From NCBI GenBank assembly GCA_903857265.1, contig CAIODZ010000012.1:1-64000 (forward strand): a DNA stretch of 64,000 bases, written 5' to 3'. The position numbers and the translations under genes were made by a program. The notes under the pieces are model-generated. The model ran no database searches. It saw only the letters and a program-made list of their open reading frames with translations, and was not told where the DNA came from. This document shows, one piece after another, positions 53,249 to 61,602 of this stretch (position 1 is the first letter of the stretch; each line of letters opens with the position of its first letter). The DNA is from an uncultured Phycisphaerales bacterium (GTDB lineage Bacteria; Planctomycetota; Phycisphaerae; Sedimentisphaerales; Anaerobacaceae).

Positions 53249-54559
53249 CATATACAAATGCCACGGACTTCGCATTGGCCGCGACAACATCCGGTTCGCC
53301 TCTTCATCGCCGATGATGACCTCTTTTTCAGGGTCCCATTTCAGCTTTCTGCCCGTCAGCATCGCAATTTCACCTAAGAGCGCTGGCGTCAGCGACCGAT
53401 GCGCAACTTCCGCCGGCGTAATCGTCTCTCGCCTGCTCTTGACGCAGTCCAGAAAATTCTGATGATGGTCCTTGCTCTCGTACAAATGAATCTCGTTGGG
53501 CCCGATTACCTCATCCACCACGCTTTTCGGGTTCGCGTGTATCGGCTCATCACGGGTAACGTGCAGCCATTTACCATTTTCCCCGTACCAGCATGTCCCC
53601 ATCCCGTGCGGCAGCTTCCTGTCGTTCGCTATTATCATCGTCAGCCCGTTTGCGTATTTAGTCGTTACCTTATACTCATAAGGAACGTTAAATATCCCGT
53701 CCTTCGGATATGTCCCCTGCCCCTCGACCTCAACAGGCCCAGTCCTCTCCAAATCCAGCGCCCAGTGCGCGATATCAATATGATGCCCTGCCCAGTCGGT
53801 CATCTGACCGCCCGAATAATCCATTATCCATCGCCAGTCCCAGTGCAGAATTCCCCTGTAAGGAACTAACGGCGCGGGCCCCAGCCACATCTCCCAGTCA
53901 ACCCCCGCAGGCACCGGCTTAATCGCCTCGTTACCATGCATGCCGCCCGTCGGCAATCCAACCTCAACCGTATGAACTTTGCCTATCCTGCCGTTGCGCA
54001 CAAGCTCGCACGCACGCCTGAAATTAGCTACCGACCGCTGCCAGCTCCCCGTTTGCCAAATCCTCCCGTATCGCTTCACCGCGTCGCATATCGCGCGCCC
54101 CTCTTTAATCGTCCTCGCTAATGGCTTTTGACCGTGAATGTCCTTCCCCGCCTCCGCAGCCATTATCGCAGGTATCGAATGCCAGTGGTCAGGTATCGCC
54201 GTCGCTATTATATCTATATCGCTTCGCGCTATCACGTCCCTAAAATCATTATACATCTTGATGTCGTCGTTCCCGTATTTCAGGTCCGCTTCCGCCTTGG
54301 CCGCCTTCTGACGTTTCACATCGATATCGCATACCGCCACAACCAGTGCCTCCGGCTTATCCAGGAATCCACGCATGTCCCAGACACCCTGCCCTCCGAC
54401 GCCGATCATCCCGACGTGAAGCCGGTTGCTCGGCGCAACCCCGCCGTCCGCCCCGAATACCGACGATGGCACAATATATGGTATCGCTATTGCCCCCGCC
54501 GCCGCGCCTGCCGCTGTTTTTAAAAATCCGCGTCGATTTACTTTATTCTTCTCTGGCAT
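53246..54559 (-). CDS. Tat-exported Gfo/Idh/MocA oxidoreductase F
   Basis: The 437-residue protein has Tat signal VNRRGFLKT (7-15), followed by AAGAAAGAIAIPYIVPSSV. The cofactor fold reads VGMIGVGGQGVWDM, AIPDHWHSIPAI and DIHGQKPLART (QKP). The C-terminal domain has YSGGQMTDWAGHHIDIAHWAL. It ends RMLSRPMRSPWHLYM. The start ATG at 54559 has AAAGGGGAC ahead and avoids an overlap with gene G that a longer frame from 54598 would have. The stop codon lies inside a quasi-repeat. Confidence 0.88.
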   Translation of the reverse strand: MPEKNKVNRRGFLKTAAGAAAGAIAIPYIVPSSVFGADGGVAPSNRLHVGMIGVGGQGVWDMRGFLDKPEALVVAVCDIDVKRQKAAKAEADLKYGNDDIKMYNDFRDVIARSDIDIIATAIPDHWHSIPAIMAAEAGKDIHGQKPLARTIKEGRAICDAVKRYGRIWQTGSWQRSVANFRRACELVRNGRIGKVHTVEVGLPTGGMHGNEAIKPVPAGVDWEMWLGPAPLVPYRGILHWDWRWIMDYSGGQMTDWAGHHIDIAHWALDLERTGPVEVEGQGTYPKDGIFNVPYEYKVTTKYANGLTMIIANDRKLPHGMGTCWYGENGKWLHVTRDEPIHANPKSVVDEVIGPNEIHLYESKDHHQNFLDCVKSRRETITPAEVAHRSLTPALLGEIAMLTGRKLKWDPEKEVIIGDEEANRMLSRPMRSPWHLYM

Positions 54560-54585
54560 CGTTATGTCCCCTTTACAAAAAATAT

Positions 54586-55917
54586 TTATACCTGCCACGG
54601 GCTTCGCATCTCTGTGCCAAGCATCCTCGCGGCCGTCGCGTCATCTATAATTTCTTCCGTCTCCGGCTTAAACCGTATCTTGCGCCCCAGCGCCATCGCT
54701 ATCTGCCCTAAGTGCCCCACCGTTGTCGAACGATGTGCAATCTCCGCGGGCGATATTGTTGTCTTTCTGCTTTTCACGCAATCCAGAAAATTCCGCCAGT
54801 GTCCCGGCGATTCATACAGCCGTATATCATTTGGCCCTATTTTCTCTCTCACAACGTCCTTCGGCTCTGAATCCATCCCGCCGCGCGTAACGCAAATCCA
54901 CCCCTTGTCCCCGTACCACTTCACTCCGCTTTCGTCTGTCCACTCTTTCCCCAGGTCGTATTTTATCCTGCTCGTTATCAGCATCGTCAGCCCGTCGGCA
55001 TATTTCACATTCACGTCATAATCCGTCGGACTGTTCCACACGCCCTTCACTGGAAACTCTCCTTTGCCCTCCACCTCCACAGGCCCCGTGTAATCGAACC
55101 CCATCGACCAGTGAGCTATATCAACGTGATGCCCCACCCAGTCCATCAATTGCCCGCCGCCGTAATCGAGGTTCCATCTCCAGTTCCTGTGTACCCTTGC
55201 CGGACAATATGGCGCATATAGTGCAGGCCCAAGCCATTTATCATAATCAAGTTCCGCCGGCGATGGTCCGATTTTCTCCTGTCCCTTCGTCCCCGCGAAA
55301 TCCCTGTGCCCCGGATATAGCGCAACTTCAATATGCTTAATCTTGCCTATCCTGCTATTGCGCACCAGCTCACAAACATACCGGAATCTTTCCTCCGACC
55401 TCTGCCAGCTCCCCGTCTGCCACACCGTTTCGTATCGCTTCACCGCCTCGCACATCGCCCTGCCCTGCTTCAAATCGTGCGACAATGGCTTCTCGCAGTA
55501 AATATCCTTACCCGCTTTCGCCGCGGCAATCCCTATAATCGCGTGCCAGTGGTCCGGCACACTTATCACAACCGTATCGATATCCCTCCTCGCCAAAACC
55601 TCCCGGTAATCCGCGTAAGCAGCACAATCCTTGTTTCCGTAATAGTCGTTTACAATCTCAACGCCGTCACGCAGATTATTCTTGTCGATATCGCAGATTG
55701 CTCCAATCTTACAGTCATCCTGCTGAAGAAACTGCTTGATATTCCACGGCCCCTGCATCCCCGTCCCGATGCCCGCCATCGTAATCCGGTTGCTCGGCGC
55801 AACACCACCGTCAGCCCCTAGAACCCTTGCGGGAATTATATAAGGAAGTGCGATACCGCCTATTGCAGCGCCGGCCGTCTGCTTCAAAAACCGGCGCCGA
55901 TTCAGGTTCACATTCAT
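54586..55917 (-). CDS. Tat-exported Gfo/Idh/MocA oxidoreductase G
   Basis: The 443-residue protein has Tat signal LNRRRFLKQ (5-13) then AGAAIGGIALPYIIPARVLG. The cofactor fold has MAGIGTGMQGPWN, ISVPDHWHAIIGI and DIYCEKPLSHD (EKP kept). The C-terminal domain has YGGGQLMDWVGHHVDIAHWSM. It ends ARMLGTEMRSPWQV. It is closest to gene F in layout, so E, F and G look like duplications. The first of the exported dehydrogenases in transcription order, 46 bp after the isomerase gene. Confidence 0.88.
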   Translation of the reverse strand: MNVNLNRRRFLKQTAGAAIGGIALPYIIPARVLGADGGVAPSNRITMAGIGTGMQGPWNIKQFLQQDDCKIGAICDIDKNNLRDGVEIVNDYYGNKDCAAYADYREVLARRDIDTVVISVPDHWHAIIGIAAAKAGKDIYCEKPLSHDLKQGRAMCEAVKRYETVWQTGSWQRSEERFRYVCELVRNSRIGKIKHIEVALYPGHRDFAGTKGQEKIGPSPAELDYDKWLGPALYAPYCPARVHRNWRWNLDYGGGQLMDWVGHHVDIAHWSMGFDYTGPVEVEGKGEFPVKGVWNSPTDYDVNVKYADGLTMLITSRIKYDLGKEWTDESGVKWYGDKGWICVTRGGMDSEPKDVVREKIGPNDIRLYESPGHWRNFLDCVKSRKTTISPAEIAHRSTTVGHLGQIAMALGRKIRFKPETEEIIDDATAARMLGTEMRSPWQV

Positions 55918-55963
55918 CTAAATCAACAACCTAACTAAACTAATACTACTTGTTCAGCGTGGT

Positions 55964-56962
55964 TTATTTATCAAACTGAGCGTCGAATGCTAATTGCGAC
56001 GATTTGAAATCCGCTTTCTTGATATATTCGCATGCTTCTTTCGCCCCATGCTCCCGGTCCATCCGGCTGTCTTCCCATTCTACTGAAAGCGGCCCCTGAT
56101 AACCGATGTCGTTCAACGCAACGATAATCTCTTCAAAATTGATATCGCCGTGCCCAATCGACCGGAAATCCCAGAATCGCCTCGGGTCCGCAAACTCCGT
56201 ATGCCCCCCGAACACTCCGACCGTCCCGTCCCCGTGCCCCCACCACGCGTCCTTCATATGCGTGTGGAAAATCCGCTTCCCGAACGTCCGGATGAATTTC
56301 ACGTAATCAACCCCCTGATAACCGAAATGGCTCGGGTCATAATTGAACCCGAACGCCGGGTGATTCTTCACCGCCTCCAGCGCCCTCTGCGCCGACGCTA
56401 TATCAAACGCTATCTCCGTCGGATGAACTTCCAGTGCAAACTTCACTCCCTGGTTCTTGAAAGCATTCAGTATCGGCGTAAACCTCTTCGCGAAATCCTT
56501 ATACCCCGCCTTTATCATATCCGCTGAAACCGGCGGGAACGAATAAACATAGGCCCAAATGGAGCTGCCGGTAAAACCATTGACGACCTTGACGCCGAGT
56601 TTTTTGGCGGCTTTGGCGGTATCGATGAGCTTCTTTGCGGCTCTCTGCCGAACGCCTTCCGGCTCGCCGTCGCCCCAAACGTCCGGGGGCAGTATCGATT
56701 TGTGACGAATGTCGATATTATCGCAAACCGCCTGGCCTACCAAATGCGTCGAGATTGCGTAAACCTCAAGGCCATGCTTTTTCAGCAATTTGCGCTTCGA
56801 TTCACAATATTTATCGTCCGCCAGCGCCTGGTCAACGTCAAAGTGGTCACCCCAGCAGGCCAACTCCAGCCCGTCATATCCCCAGCTCGCCGCCTTCTCC
56901 GCCAATACCTCAAGCGGTAAATCCGCCCATTGCCCCGTGAATAATGTTACCGGTCTTGCCAT
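55964..56962 (-). CDS. Sugar phosphate isomerase/epimerase-like TIM barrel (AP endonuclease 2 fold)
   Basis: The 332-residue protein begins [20 protein letters not shown] with [12 protein letters not shown], and has the metal-site strands [48 protein letters not shown] and [12 protein letters not shown] (Glu, Asp/His, His, Glu). This is the xylose-isomerase-like TIM barrel. No signal peptide, so it is cytoplasmic. Relatives isomerise or cleave sugars and 3-keto-sugars and often sit with Gfo/Idh/MocA genes. GAGAAGGAAA precedes the ATG. It follows the cytoplasmic dehydrogenase H, giving a plausible intracellular pair. Confidence 0.88.
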   Translation of the reverse strand: MARPVTLFTGQWADLPLEVLAEKAASWGYDGLELACWGDHFDVDQALADDKYCESKRKLLKKHGLEVYAISTHLVGQAVCDNIDIRHKSILPPDVWGDGEPEGVRQRAAKKLIDTAKAAKKLGVKVVNGFTGSSIWAYVYSFPPVSADMIKAGYKDFAKRFTPILNAFKNQGVKFALEVHPTEIAFDIASAQRALEAVKNHPAFGFNYDPSHFGYQGVDYVKFIRTFGKRIFHTHMKDAWWGHGDGTVGVFGGHTEFADPRRFWDFRSIGHGDINFEEIIVALNDIGYQGPLSVEWEDSRMDREHGAKEACEYIKKADFKSSQLAFDAQFDK

Positions 56963-57086
56963 TTTTCCTTCTCCTCGGAGCGAAGCGCAGATCCCCGTGA
57001 ACCCGCTCCTTTGGCTCTACAACAGGGGATCCATTTTTTACTTTTCATTTTTACCTTTTTCGTTTTTGCTTTTTTCTTTTTACTTT

Positions 57087-58259
57087 TTACTTTTTCATTG
57101 GTGTCCACTTTTTCGCGCTCTTTGCGCTTGCGACAACCGTCTCGATAAACAATATGCCTCGAACGCCCTCGTTGACGCCCGGGAAATCCTTCGCAAGGTC
57201 GCTGGGCTTGTCGCCCGCAATCGCGCACTTTACCGTTTCCGCGAAATTGCGATAGTTGTTCGCGAACGCCTCGAAAAACGCCTCCGGATGCCCGAAGGGT
57301 AATCGTGTTCCGCGACCAGCCGCTGCGCTGTATTCGCCAACGTAGCCATTGCCTCGTTTCCAAACCTGCTCAGGCGCGTTCATCGCCCTTGTATATAAGT
57401 AGTTGGGATTTTCCTGATGCCATTCCAAGCTGCCCTTTTCGCCGTGTACCCAGATGGCGAGGTTATTTTCTTCGCCAATCGAAATCTGGCTTGCGTGCAA
57501 AACGCCCTTTGCCCCGTTATCGAACTTGAGCAGGCAGTTGCAGTCGTCATCGAGCAGGCGCCCCTTGACGAATGTCGTCAGTTCCGCGCAGATATGCGTG
57601 ATTTTATTTCCGGTGATGTATTCAGCGAGGTTGGCAGCGTGAGTTCCGATGTCGCCGACGCAGCCGCCCGCGCCGCTCTGCTTGGGGTCTGTTCGCCAGC
57701 CCGCCTGCATACTGCCTGTCCGTTCCAAAGCCGTCGCAAGCCATCCCTGCGGATACTGCACAACGACCTTGCGAATCGCGCCCATATCGCCCTTCTTGAC
57801 CATATCCTTCGCCAGCTTCACCATTGGGTAGCCGGTGTAATTGTGCATCAGGCCAAAGACCTTGCCCGTGCTTTTGACCAGCGATTGTAACTGCTTTGCC
57901 TCAGCAGACGTAATCGTCATCGGCTTTTCGCACATAACGTGGAATCCCGCCTTGAGGAAATCCCTCGCTATCGGAAAATGCCAGTTATTAGGCGTCGTTA
58001 TCGAAACGAAATCAATCCGCTCGCCTTCGGGCAGCTTCGACTCCGCCTTTATCATCTCGGTATAAGTGCCGTAAACCCTCGCCTGGTCCAGCGCAAGCTC
58101 TCTGCCCATCTGCTCGGATTTTTCAGGATTGATATCGAATGCGCCTGCTACAAGCTTGATTTCCCCGTCCAAACGTGATGCCTTGCGATGCACGTCCCCG
58201 ATAAATGCCCCGGGGCCTCCCCCAATCATTCCCATCCTCAACTTCCGGTCGAGCTTCAT
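57087..58259 (-). CDS. Cytoplasmic Gfo/Idh/MocA oxidoreductase H
   Basis: The 390-residue protein has no Tat or Sec signal and starts [20 protein letters not shown] with the Rossmann glycines. It keeps [28 protein letters not shown] (EKP) and [20 protein letters not shown]. Its closest named kin are myo-inositol 2-dehydrogenase-like enzymes. It is the first gene of the minus-strand run, with GAAAGGAGTT before the ATG, and is followed by the isomerase gene across 124 bp that include a poly-pyrimidine stretch (57040-57090). It probably handles sugar once it is in the cytoplasm. Confidence 0.88.
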   Translation of the reverse strand: MKLDRKLRMGMIGGGPGAFIGDVHRKASRLDGEIKLVAGAFDINPEKSEQMGRELALDQARVYGTYTEMIKAESKLPEGERIDFVSITTPNNWHFPIARDFLKAGFHVMCEKPMTITSAEAKQLQSLVKSTGKVFGLMHNYTGYPMVKLAKDMVKKGDMGAIRKVVVQYPQGWLATALERTGSMQAGWRTDPKQSGAGGCVGDIGTHAANLAEYITGNKITHICAELTTFVKGRLLDDDCNCLLKFDNGAKGVLHASQISIGEENNLAIWVHGEKGSLEWHQENPNYLYTRAMNAPEQVWKRGNGYVGEYSAAAGRGTRLPFGHPEAFFEAFANNYRNFAETVKCAIAGDKPSDLAKDFPGVNEGVRGILFIETVVASAKSAKKWTPMKK

Positions 58260-58357
58260 AATAACTCCTTTCAAATACGACCATAACTATCGTTTGTAAA
58301 GAGGGTTTACTATACGACCCACCCCTACAACTGTCAAGATGCTGAATTCGTATTTTT

Positions 58358-58441
58358 ACCACAAAGACACCAAGGCACTAAGTAGTTCTTTTTTGCTTTT
58401 GACTTTTAACTTGTTCTTTGTGTCTTAGTGGCTTAGTGGTT
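58358..58441. repeat. Inverted repeat of ACCACAAAG-type
   Basis: ACCACAAAGACACCAAGGCA (58358-58377) and its approximate inverse CTTAGTGGCTTAGTGGTT (58424-58441) flank about 45 bp of T-rich DNA between gene H and the HNH gene. A sister element with the same consensus lies at 60037-60117. Dispersed repeats of this consensus are common in some environmental bacteria and archaea. Confidence 0.6.
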
Positions 58442-58443
58442 AA

Positions 58444-59019
58444 TTATGGAAAGTTAAGTCGCGCAAACTCTCCATGATATTTCCTCGCCGTCTCATCGTA
58501 TGCCTTTGCGGCGTCGATTTCGTTGTCGAATCTGCCAACCCATATTTTTTTGCCATTGTGCATGAGCTGGCTGTCCCACGTGGATTTTTCTTTGTTAAAA
58601 TAGACGCCTAGAAACTGGGAAGAGCCATTTTTTTTCTTTCGCCTGTTGCGGGTGTTTTGAGCGTGAGTAGCAAAGCGGAGATTTTGCTTTCGATTATCGA
58701 GGCCATCACAATTCCTATGGTCAACGACAAGGTCGGGAGGCGGATTCATTATTTCCCTGTGCATATACACGGTCTTTGTCTTATTTGGTTCGATTAACTG
58801 ATGCCGGATGGCATATAAGTTGGTTCCGTTGCCATAGACGATCCATTTGAAAATTCTGAGACGATAGTAATCCTGCTGGTCCAGAATCACCCATTTCCCT
58901 TCCCCCAGATATATCCGCCGATACGTGTAGCCATATTTCAACAGCCGGTAAAGCAGAATAGGCCAAATAAAAAGAACGTCGAGACAAACGTGTATTGTTA
59001 TTGTTAGTTTCGCAGACAT
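58444..59019 (-). CDS. HNH endonuclease with AP2 domain, homing type, with N-terminal membrane segment
   Basis: The 191-residue protein has an HNH core at about 95-140 (YMHREIMNPP, VVDHRNCDGLDNRKQNLRFA) and an AP2/ERF-like DNA-binding domain at 140-191 (SSQFLGVYFNKEKSTWDSQL, KIWVGRFDNEIDAAKAYDE, YHGEFARLNF). This HNH-AP2 pair is typical of free-standing homing endonucleases. Unusually, residues 8-28 are hydrophobic (VCLDVLFIWPILLYRLL), like a membrane anchor; I do not know if it is real or part of a fused segment. The ATG at 59019 has GGAGG 10 nt ahead. It stands just inside a repeat-rich boundary region. Confidence 0.82.
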   Translation of the reverse strand: MSAKLTITIHVCLDVLFIWPILLYRLLKYGYTYRRIYLGEGKWVILDQQDYYRLRIFKWIVYGNGTNLYAIRHQLIEPNKTKTVYMHREIMNPPPDLVVDHRNCDGLDNRKQNLRFATHAQNTRNRRKKKNGSSQFLGVYFNKEKSTWDSQLMHNGKKIWVGRFDNEIDAAKAYDETARKYHGEFARLNFP

Positions 59020-59375
59020 AGTCCTTATCCTCCAGAACAAGAAATTCTAATTTCTAAATCCTAATCTCTAAACAAATCTGAAATTCGAAATCCGAAATGG
59101 AACTTCTGTTCCTGATGCCTTGCCCTCCCGGGGCGAAATGCTTTGCTTGCCTCGGCGTAGCTCCTTGAGCGAAGCCGGGCGCTTCTGCGCTACTACAGAG
59201 GAACAACATCCCTCTATATATAAGGTGAATTTACGGGGGTTTTAAGGAGTTACGAAACTTTATTTTTCTGCCCAAAGTCGGTAAGTTCTTGTGGGAAAAG
59301 GAATAAAAAAAATTTCAAAAATTCCCGGATTTTTTTTCGCGTGTGTGTGATAACCGTTTGATTGAATTGCCTAAA
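59020..59375. other. Gene-free interval with quasi-repeats
   Basis: About 350 bp without a supported gene. Immediately upstream of the HNH gene lie quasi-repeats (AATTCTAATTTCTAAATCC, then TGAAATTCGAAATCCGAAAT). Further right are GGAGC-type short inverted words (CCTTGAGCGAAGCCGG) and a T-rich run (59265-59345). No RNA gene seen. Confidence 0.5.
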
Positions 59376-59957
59376 TTAACATTTCCCCGCTGAATTATAA
59401 ATAGTTCCTCCGATATCAGCATAATGGCGAAGAACAGATGCAGCTTCTTCTCGCAAAACATCACGACGAACTTCGATGCCTCGTACCTCAAGTTCATGTA
59501 TCCAATTTTTTAATTTAGGACCTTCATCAAAACCGATACTTCTTGCGTCTTCATCGCGTGCCCCGCAGACTAATCGGCTAACCCCAGACCATGGAATAGC
59601 GCCATAACACATAGCGCATGGTTCAGTTGCGGAAACAAGTTCATACTTTAAACTGCCCCCATTTCCCAAATCAAAACGGTCTAATGATTTCTGAGCAAGC
59701 GATAACGCAACTATTTCAGCATGAAGAATAGAGCACCTGCGGCTTTCGACCATGTTAATGCCTGGCGCTATAAGTTTCCCTTTGTCATCAAATACGCCGG
59801 CCCCAAAAGGACCACCTGTTTTTTCTTTTATATTTAATTCGGAAAGCTTAATCACGAATCGCATTCTGTCTTCAATATTTGGCAATGTAATCTTTTCTGA
59901 ATCCAAGTAATTATGAATCCATTCCGGAAGTTGAATTTCTATTTTTGGAATAAACAT
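59376..59957 (-). CDS. Nucleoside/guanine deaminase family protein (CDA fold)
   Basis: The 193-residue protein has the zinc motif HAEIVAL and SATEPCAMCYGAIPW (PCxxC), with GGPFGAGVFDDKGKLIAPG before them. This matches the cytidine-deaminase-like fold of guanine deaminase and related nucleoside deaminases. It ends at residue 193 after GTIYNSAGKC. The start ATG has GTGGAGTATTC ahead; a TTG 15 bp upstream is less likely. The neighbouring HNH gene and repeats suggest a mobile or accessory setting. The base substrate is not determined. Confidence 0.85.
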   Translation of the reverse strand: MFIPKIEIQLPEWIHNYLDSEKITLPNIEDRMRFVIKLSELNIKEKTGGPFGAGVFDDKGKLIAPGINMVESRRCSILHAEIVALSLAQKSLDRFDLGNGGSLKYELVSATEPCAMCYGAIPWSGVSRLVCGARDEDARSIGFDEGPKLKNWIHELEVRGIEVRRDVLREEAASVLRHYADIGGTIYNSAGKC

Positions 59958-60036
59958 TCGAATACTCCACAATTACAGGTTCCGGCCATAAATTGCCAAT
60001 ATATCGTCAAACCGGCAATAAAAGCAAATATTTTTC

Positions 60037-60117
60037 ACCACAAAGCACACGAAGGGGCACGAAGAAAAATATAAAATAAAAGAAAATCTTCGTGGTTCTC
60101 GGTGCTCTTCGTGGTTT
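60037..60117. repeat. Inverted repeat of ACCACAAAG / CTTCGTGGT type
   Basis: ACCACAAAGCACACGAAGGGGCACGAAG (shortened here) at 60037-60064 is mirrored by CTTCGTGGTTCTCGGTGCTCTTCGTGGTT at 60088-60117 around an A/T-rich centre, between the deaminase and the small membrane gene. The two arms can pair over most of their length. Confidence 0.65.
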
Positions 60118-60143
60118 AAAAAAAATGTATTCTCCGCTAATTG

Positions 60144-60320
60144 TCAAATCCTGGGAGAATTTTCAATTTTTGTGGCAATTTTCTCTATCGCTCTCACAAA
60201 ACGCGTCAACAGAGAAAACAAATAAATGACTATCCCCAGATATGCGACTAAAAATAATATTGGACCAAAAGAACCCATCTCTGTAACAGCACACATGTTC
60301 GTAACAGCACCCATATTCAT
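60144..60320 (-). CDS. Small single-pass membrane protein, unknown
   Basis: A frame of 58 codons from ATG 60320 has an AAAGGA site 3-9 nt upstream of two possible ATGs (60320 and 60314). It reads MNMGAVTNMCAVTEMG, a hydrophobic helix (about 19-40, GPILFLVAYLGIVIYLFSLL) and a basic amphipathic tail (RFVRAIEKIATKIENSPRI). No homologue recognised. Real-gene support is only the ribosome site and helix. Confidence 0.45.
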   Translation of the reverse strand: MNMGAVTNMCAVTEMGSFGPILFLVAYLGIVIYLFSLLTRFVRAIEKIATKIENSPRI

Positions 60321-60427
60321 ATTTCCTTTAACAAAAATCATCTGATTCGGAAGTTTTTATATTAAACGCATGACCGCGCAACCAAGGCCAACTATAGATT
60401 TTCAAAAAGGAAGAGTCAATTAATTTT

Positions 60428-60540
60428 AGATTGCCGATTGCCGAATGTCGATTTGAAGACAGATGACTGAGGACGGAGGACAGACGATATGCGAACGACA
60501 ACACGGAGCGAAGCGGAAAGTCGTTAGTCGATAGTCGTTA
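60428..60540. repeat. Quasi-repeat block ending in the stop region of a GLUG gene
   Basis: Between 60428 and 60540 lie several worded repeats: GATTGCCGATTGCCGAATGTC, ACTGAGGACGGAGGACAGAC and GTCGTTAGTCGATAGTCGTTAG. The last of these runs into the C-terminal SSD-stop codons of the GLUG protein on the minus strand. Style resembles the 45.8 and 53.2 kb elements. Confidence 0.55.
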
Positions 60541-61587
60541 GTCGCTGCTGAGCCAGTTCTCGGCGAAAATCGCGAAGTCAGCAAAGTCAACTTTTTTATC
60601 ATGGTTTAAGTCCGCAGCGGGACCGGTCATCAGATACGGATATGTTTGATTTTCAATGATGCCCCAAGTTTCAATAAAGTCCCAGTTAGCAAAGGTACTG
60701 GTTTGTTTCATTTGTGCCGTCGTCTTGCCTATCCCGCCTGCGCTGGTCGTCTGACCGGAAGTGTTTATATCCCAGAAACTGCTGTTAAAGCTACTGGAAT
60801 CCTCCTTATATCCCACCAGACCGCCGACATCATAAGTGCCACTGACCGAACCCGTCGAATAGCAGTTAGTGATGATGCTGTAGTTTGCTCCTGCCAGCCC
60901 GCCGACATATTCATATCCGCTGACCGAACCGGTCGCATAGCAGGAGGTTAGTGTACCCTGATAATTATACCCCACCAAACCGCCGACGAAATAAGAAGCG
61001 CCGCTGACAGCACCCGTCGAATAGCAGTTACTGATAATGCCGCTGTTATCTCCCACCAGCCCGCCGGCACCACCAGAACCGCTGACCGAACCCGTCGAAT
61101 AGCAATCGCTGATAGTGCCGTAGTTCACTCCCACCAAACTGCCAACATAGTTGAGACCGCTGACAGAGAAATTCTCAAGGCCAAGATTCTTCACCGACCC
61201 GCCATATATACAGCCAAATAAACCACCAACATATGTAAAGTCGGCAGCATTTGTAGTGAAACTCAATATCTTGTGGCCGTTCCCGTCAAATGTTCCCGTA
61301 AAGGGCGTTCCCTGGAAACTGGGGGATGAACCAGAATTTGCGGCAATGATTGCCCCTGTAAAGACCTGCCCTTGCATATCAATATCCGCCGTGAGGATGA
61401 AGCACTGGTTGTAATCCGTCGTATTGGCAGCCAAGGCCAGTAAATCTGTTTTTGTGGCGATTTGGTACGGGTCACATGGGTCGCCTGTCCCGCCGGAGTA
61501 TTTTCCGGAACAGATAGTAGCTGTTATAACAAGCATTGCCAGCATCCATACACCGGTGAACAATTGTCTGCGGATTCCTCTGAACAT
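60538..61587 (-). CDS. Secreted GLUG-repeat protein with C-terminal dockerin-like module
   Basis: The 349-residue protein has a signal peptide (about 1-29, LFTGVWMLAMLVITATICSG), a YSGGTGDPCDPYQIATKTDL opening, and about six GLUG-type repeats of 22-29 residues from 130 to 270 (GGLVGDNSGIISNCYSTGAV, GGLAGANYSIITNCYSTGSV). GLUG repeats build beta-helical surface adhesin or carbohydrate-binding structures. The end (PAADLNHDKKVDFADFAIFA, then ENWLSSD) is a single dockerin-like calcium-loop unit seen on many planctomycete exported proteins. GGAAGGAG lies 8 nt before the ATG. It ends within a repeat. Confidence 0.85.
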   Translation of the reverse strand: MFRGIRRQLFTGVWMLAMLVITATICSGKYSGGTGDPCDPYQIATKTDLLALAANTTDYNQCFILTADIDMQGQVFTGAIIAANSGSSPSFQGTPFTGTFDGNGHKILSFTTNAADFTYVGGLFGCIYGGSVKNLGLENFSVSGLNYVGSLVGVNYGTISDCYSTGSVSGSGGAGGLVGDNSGIISNCYSTGAVSGASYFVGGLVGYNYQGTLTSCYATGSVSGYEYVGGLAGANYSIITNCYSTGSVSGTYDVGGLVGYKEDSSSFNSSFWDINTSGQTTSAGGIGKTTAQMKQTSTFANWDFIETWGIIENQTYPYLMTGPAADLNHDKKVDFADFAIFAENWLSSD

Positions 61588-61602
61588 TTGTTTCTCCTTC
61601 CT

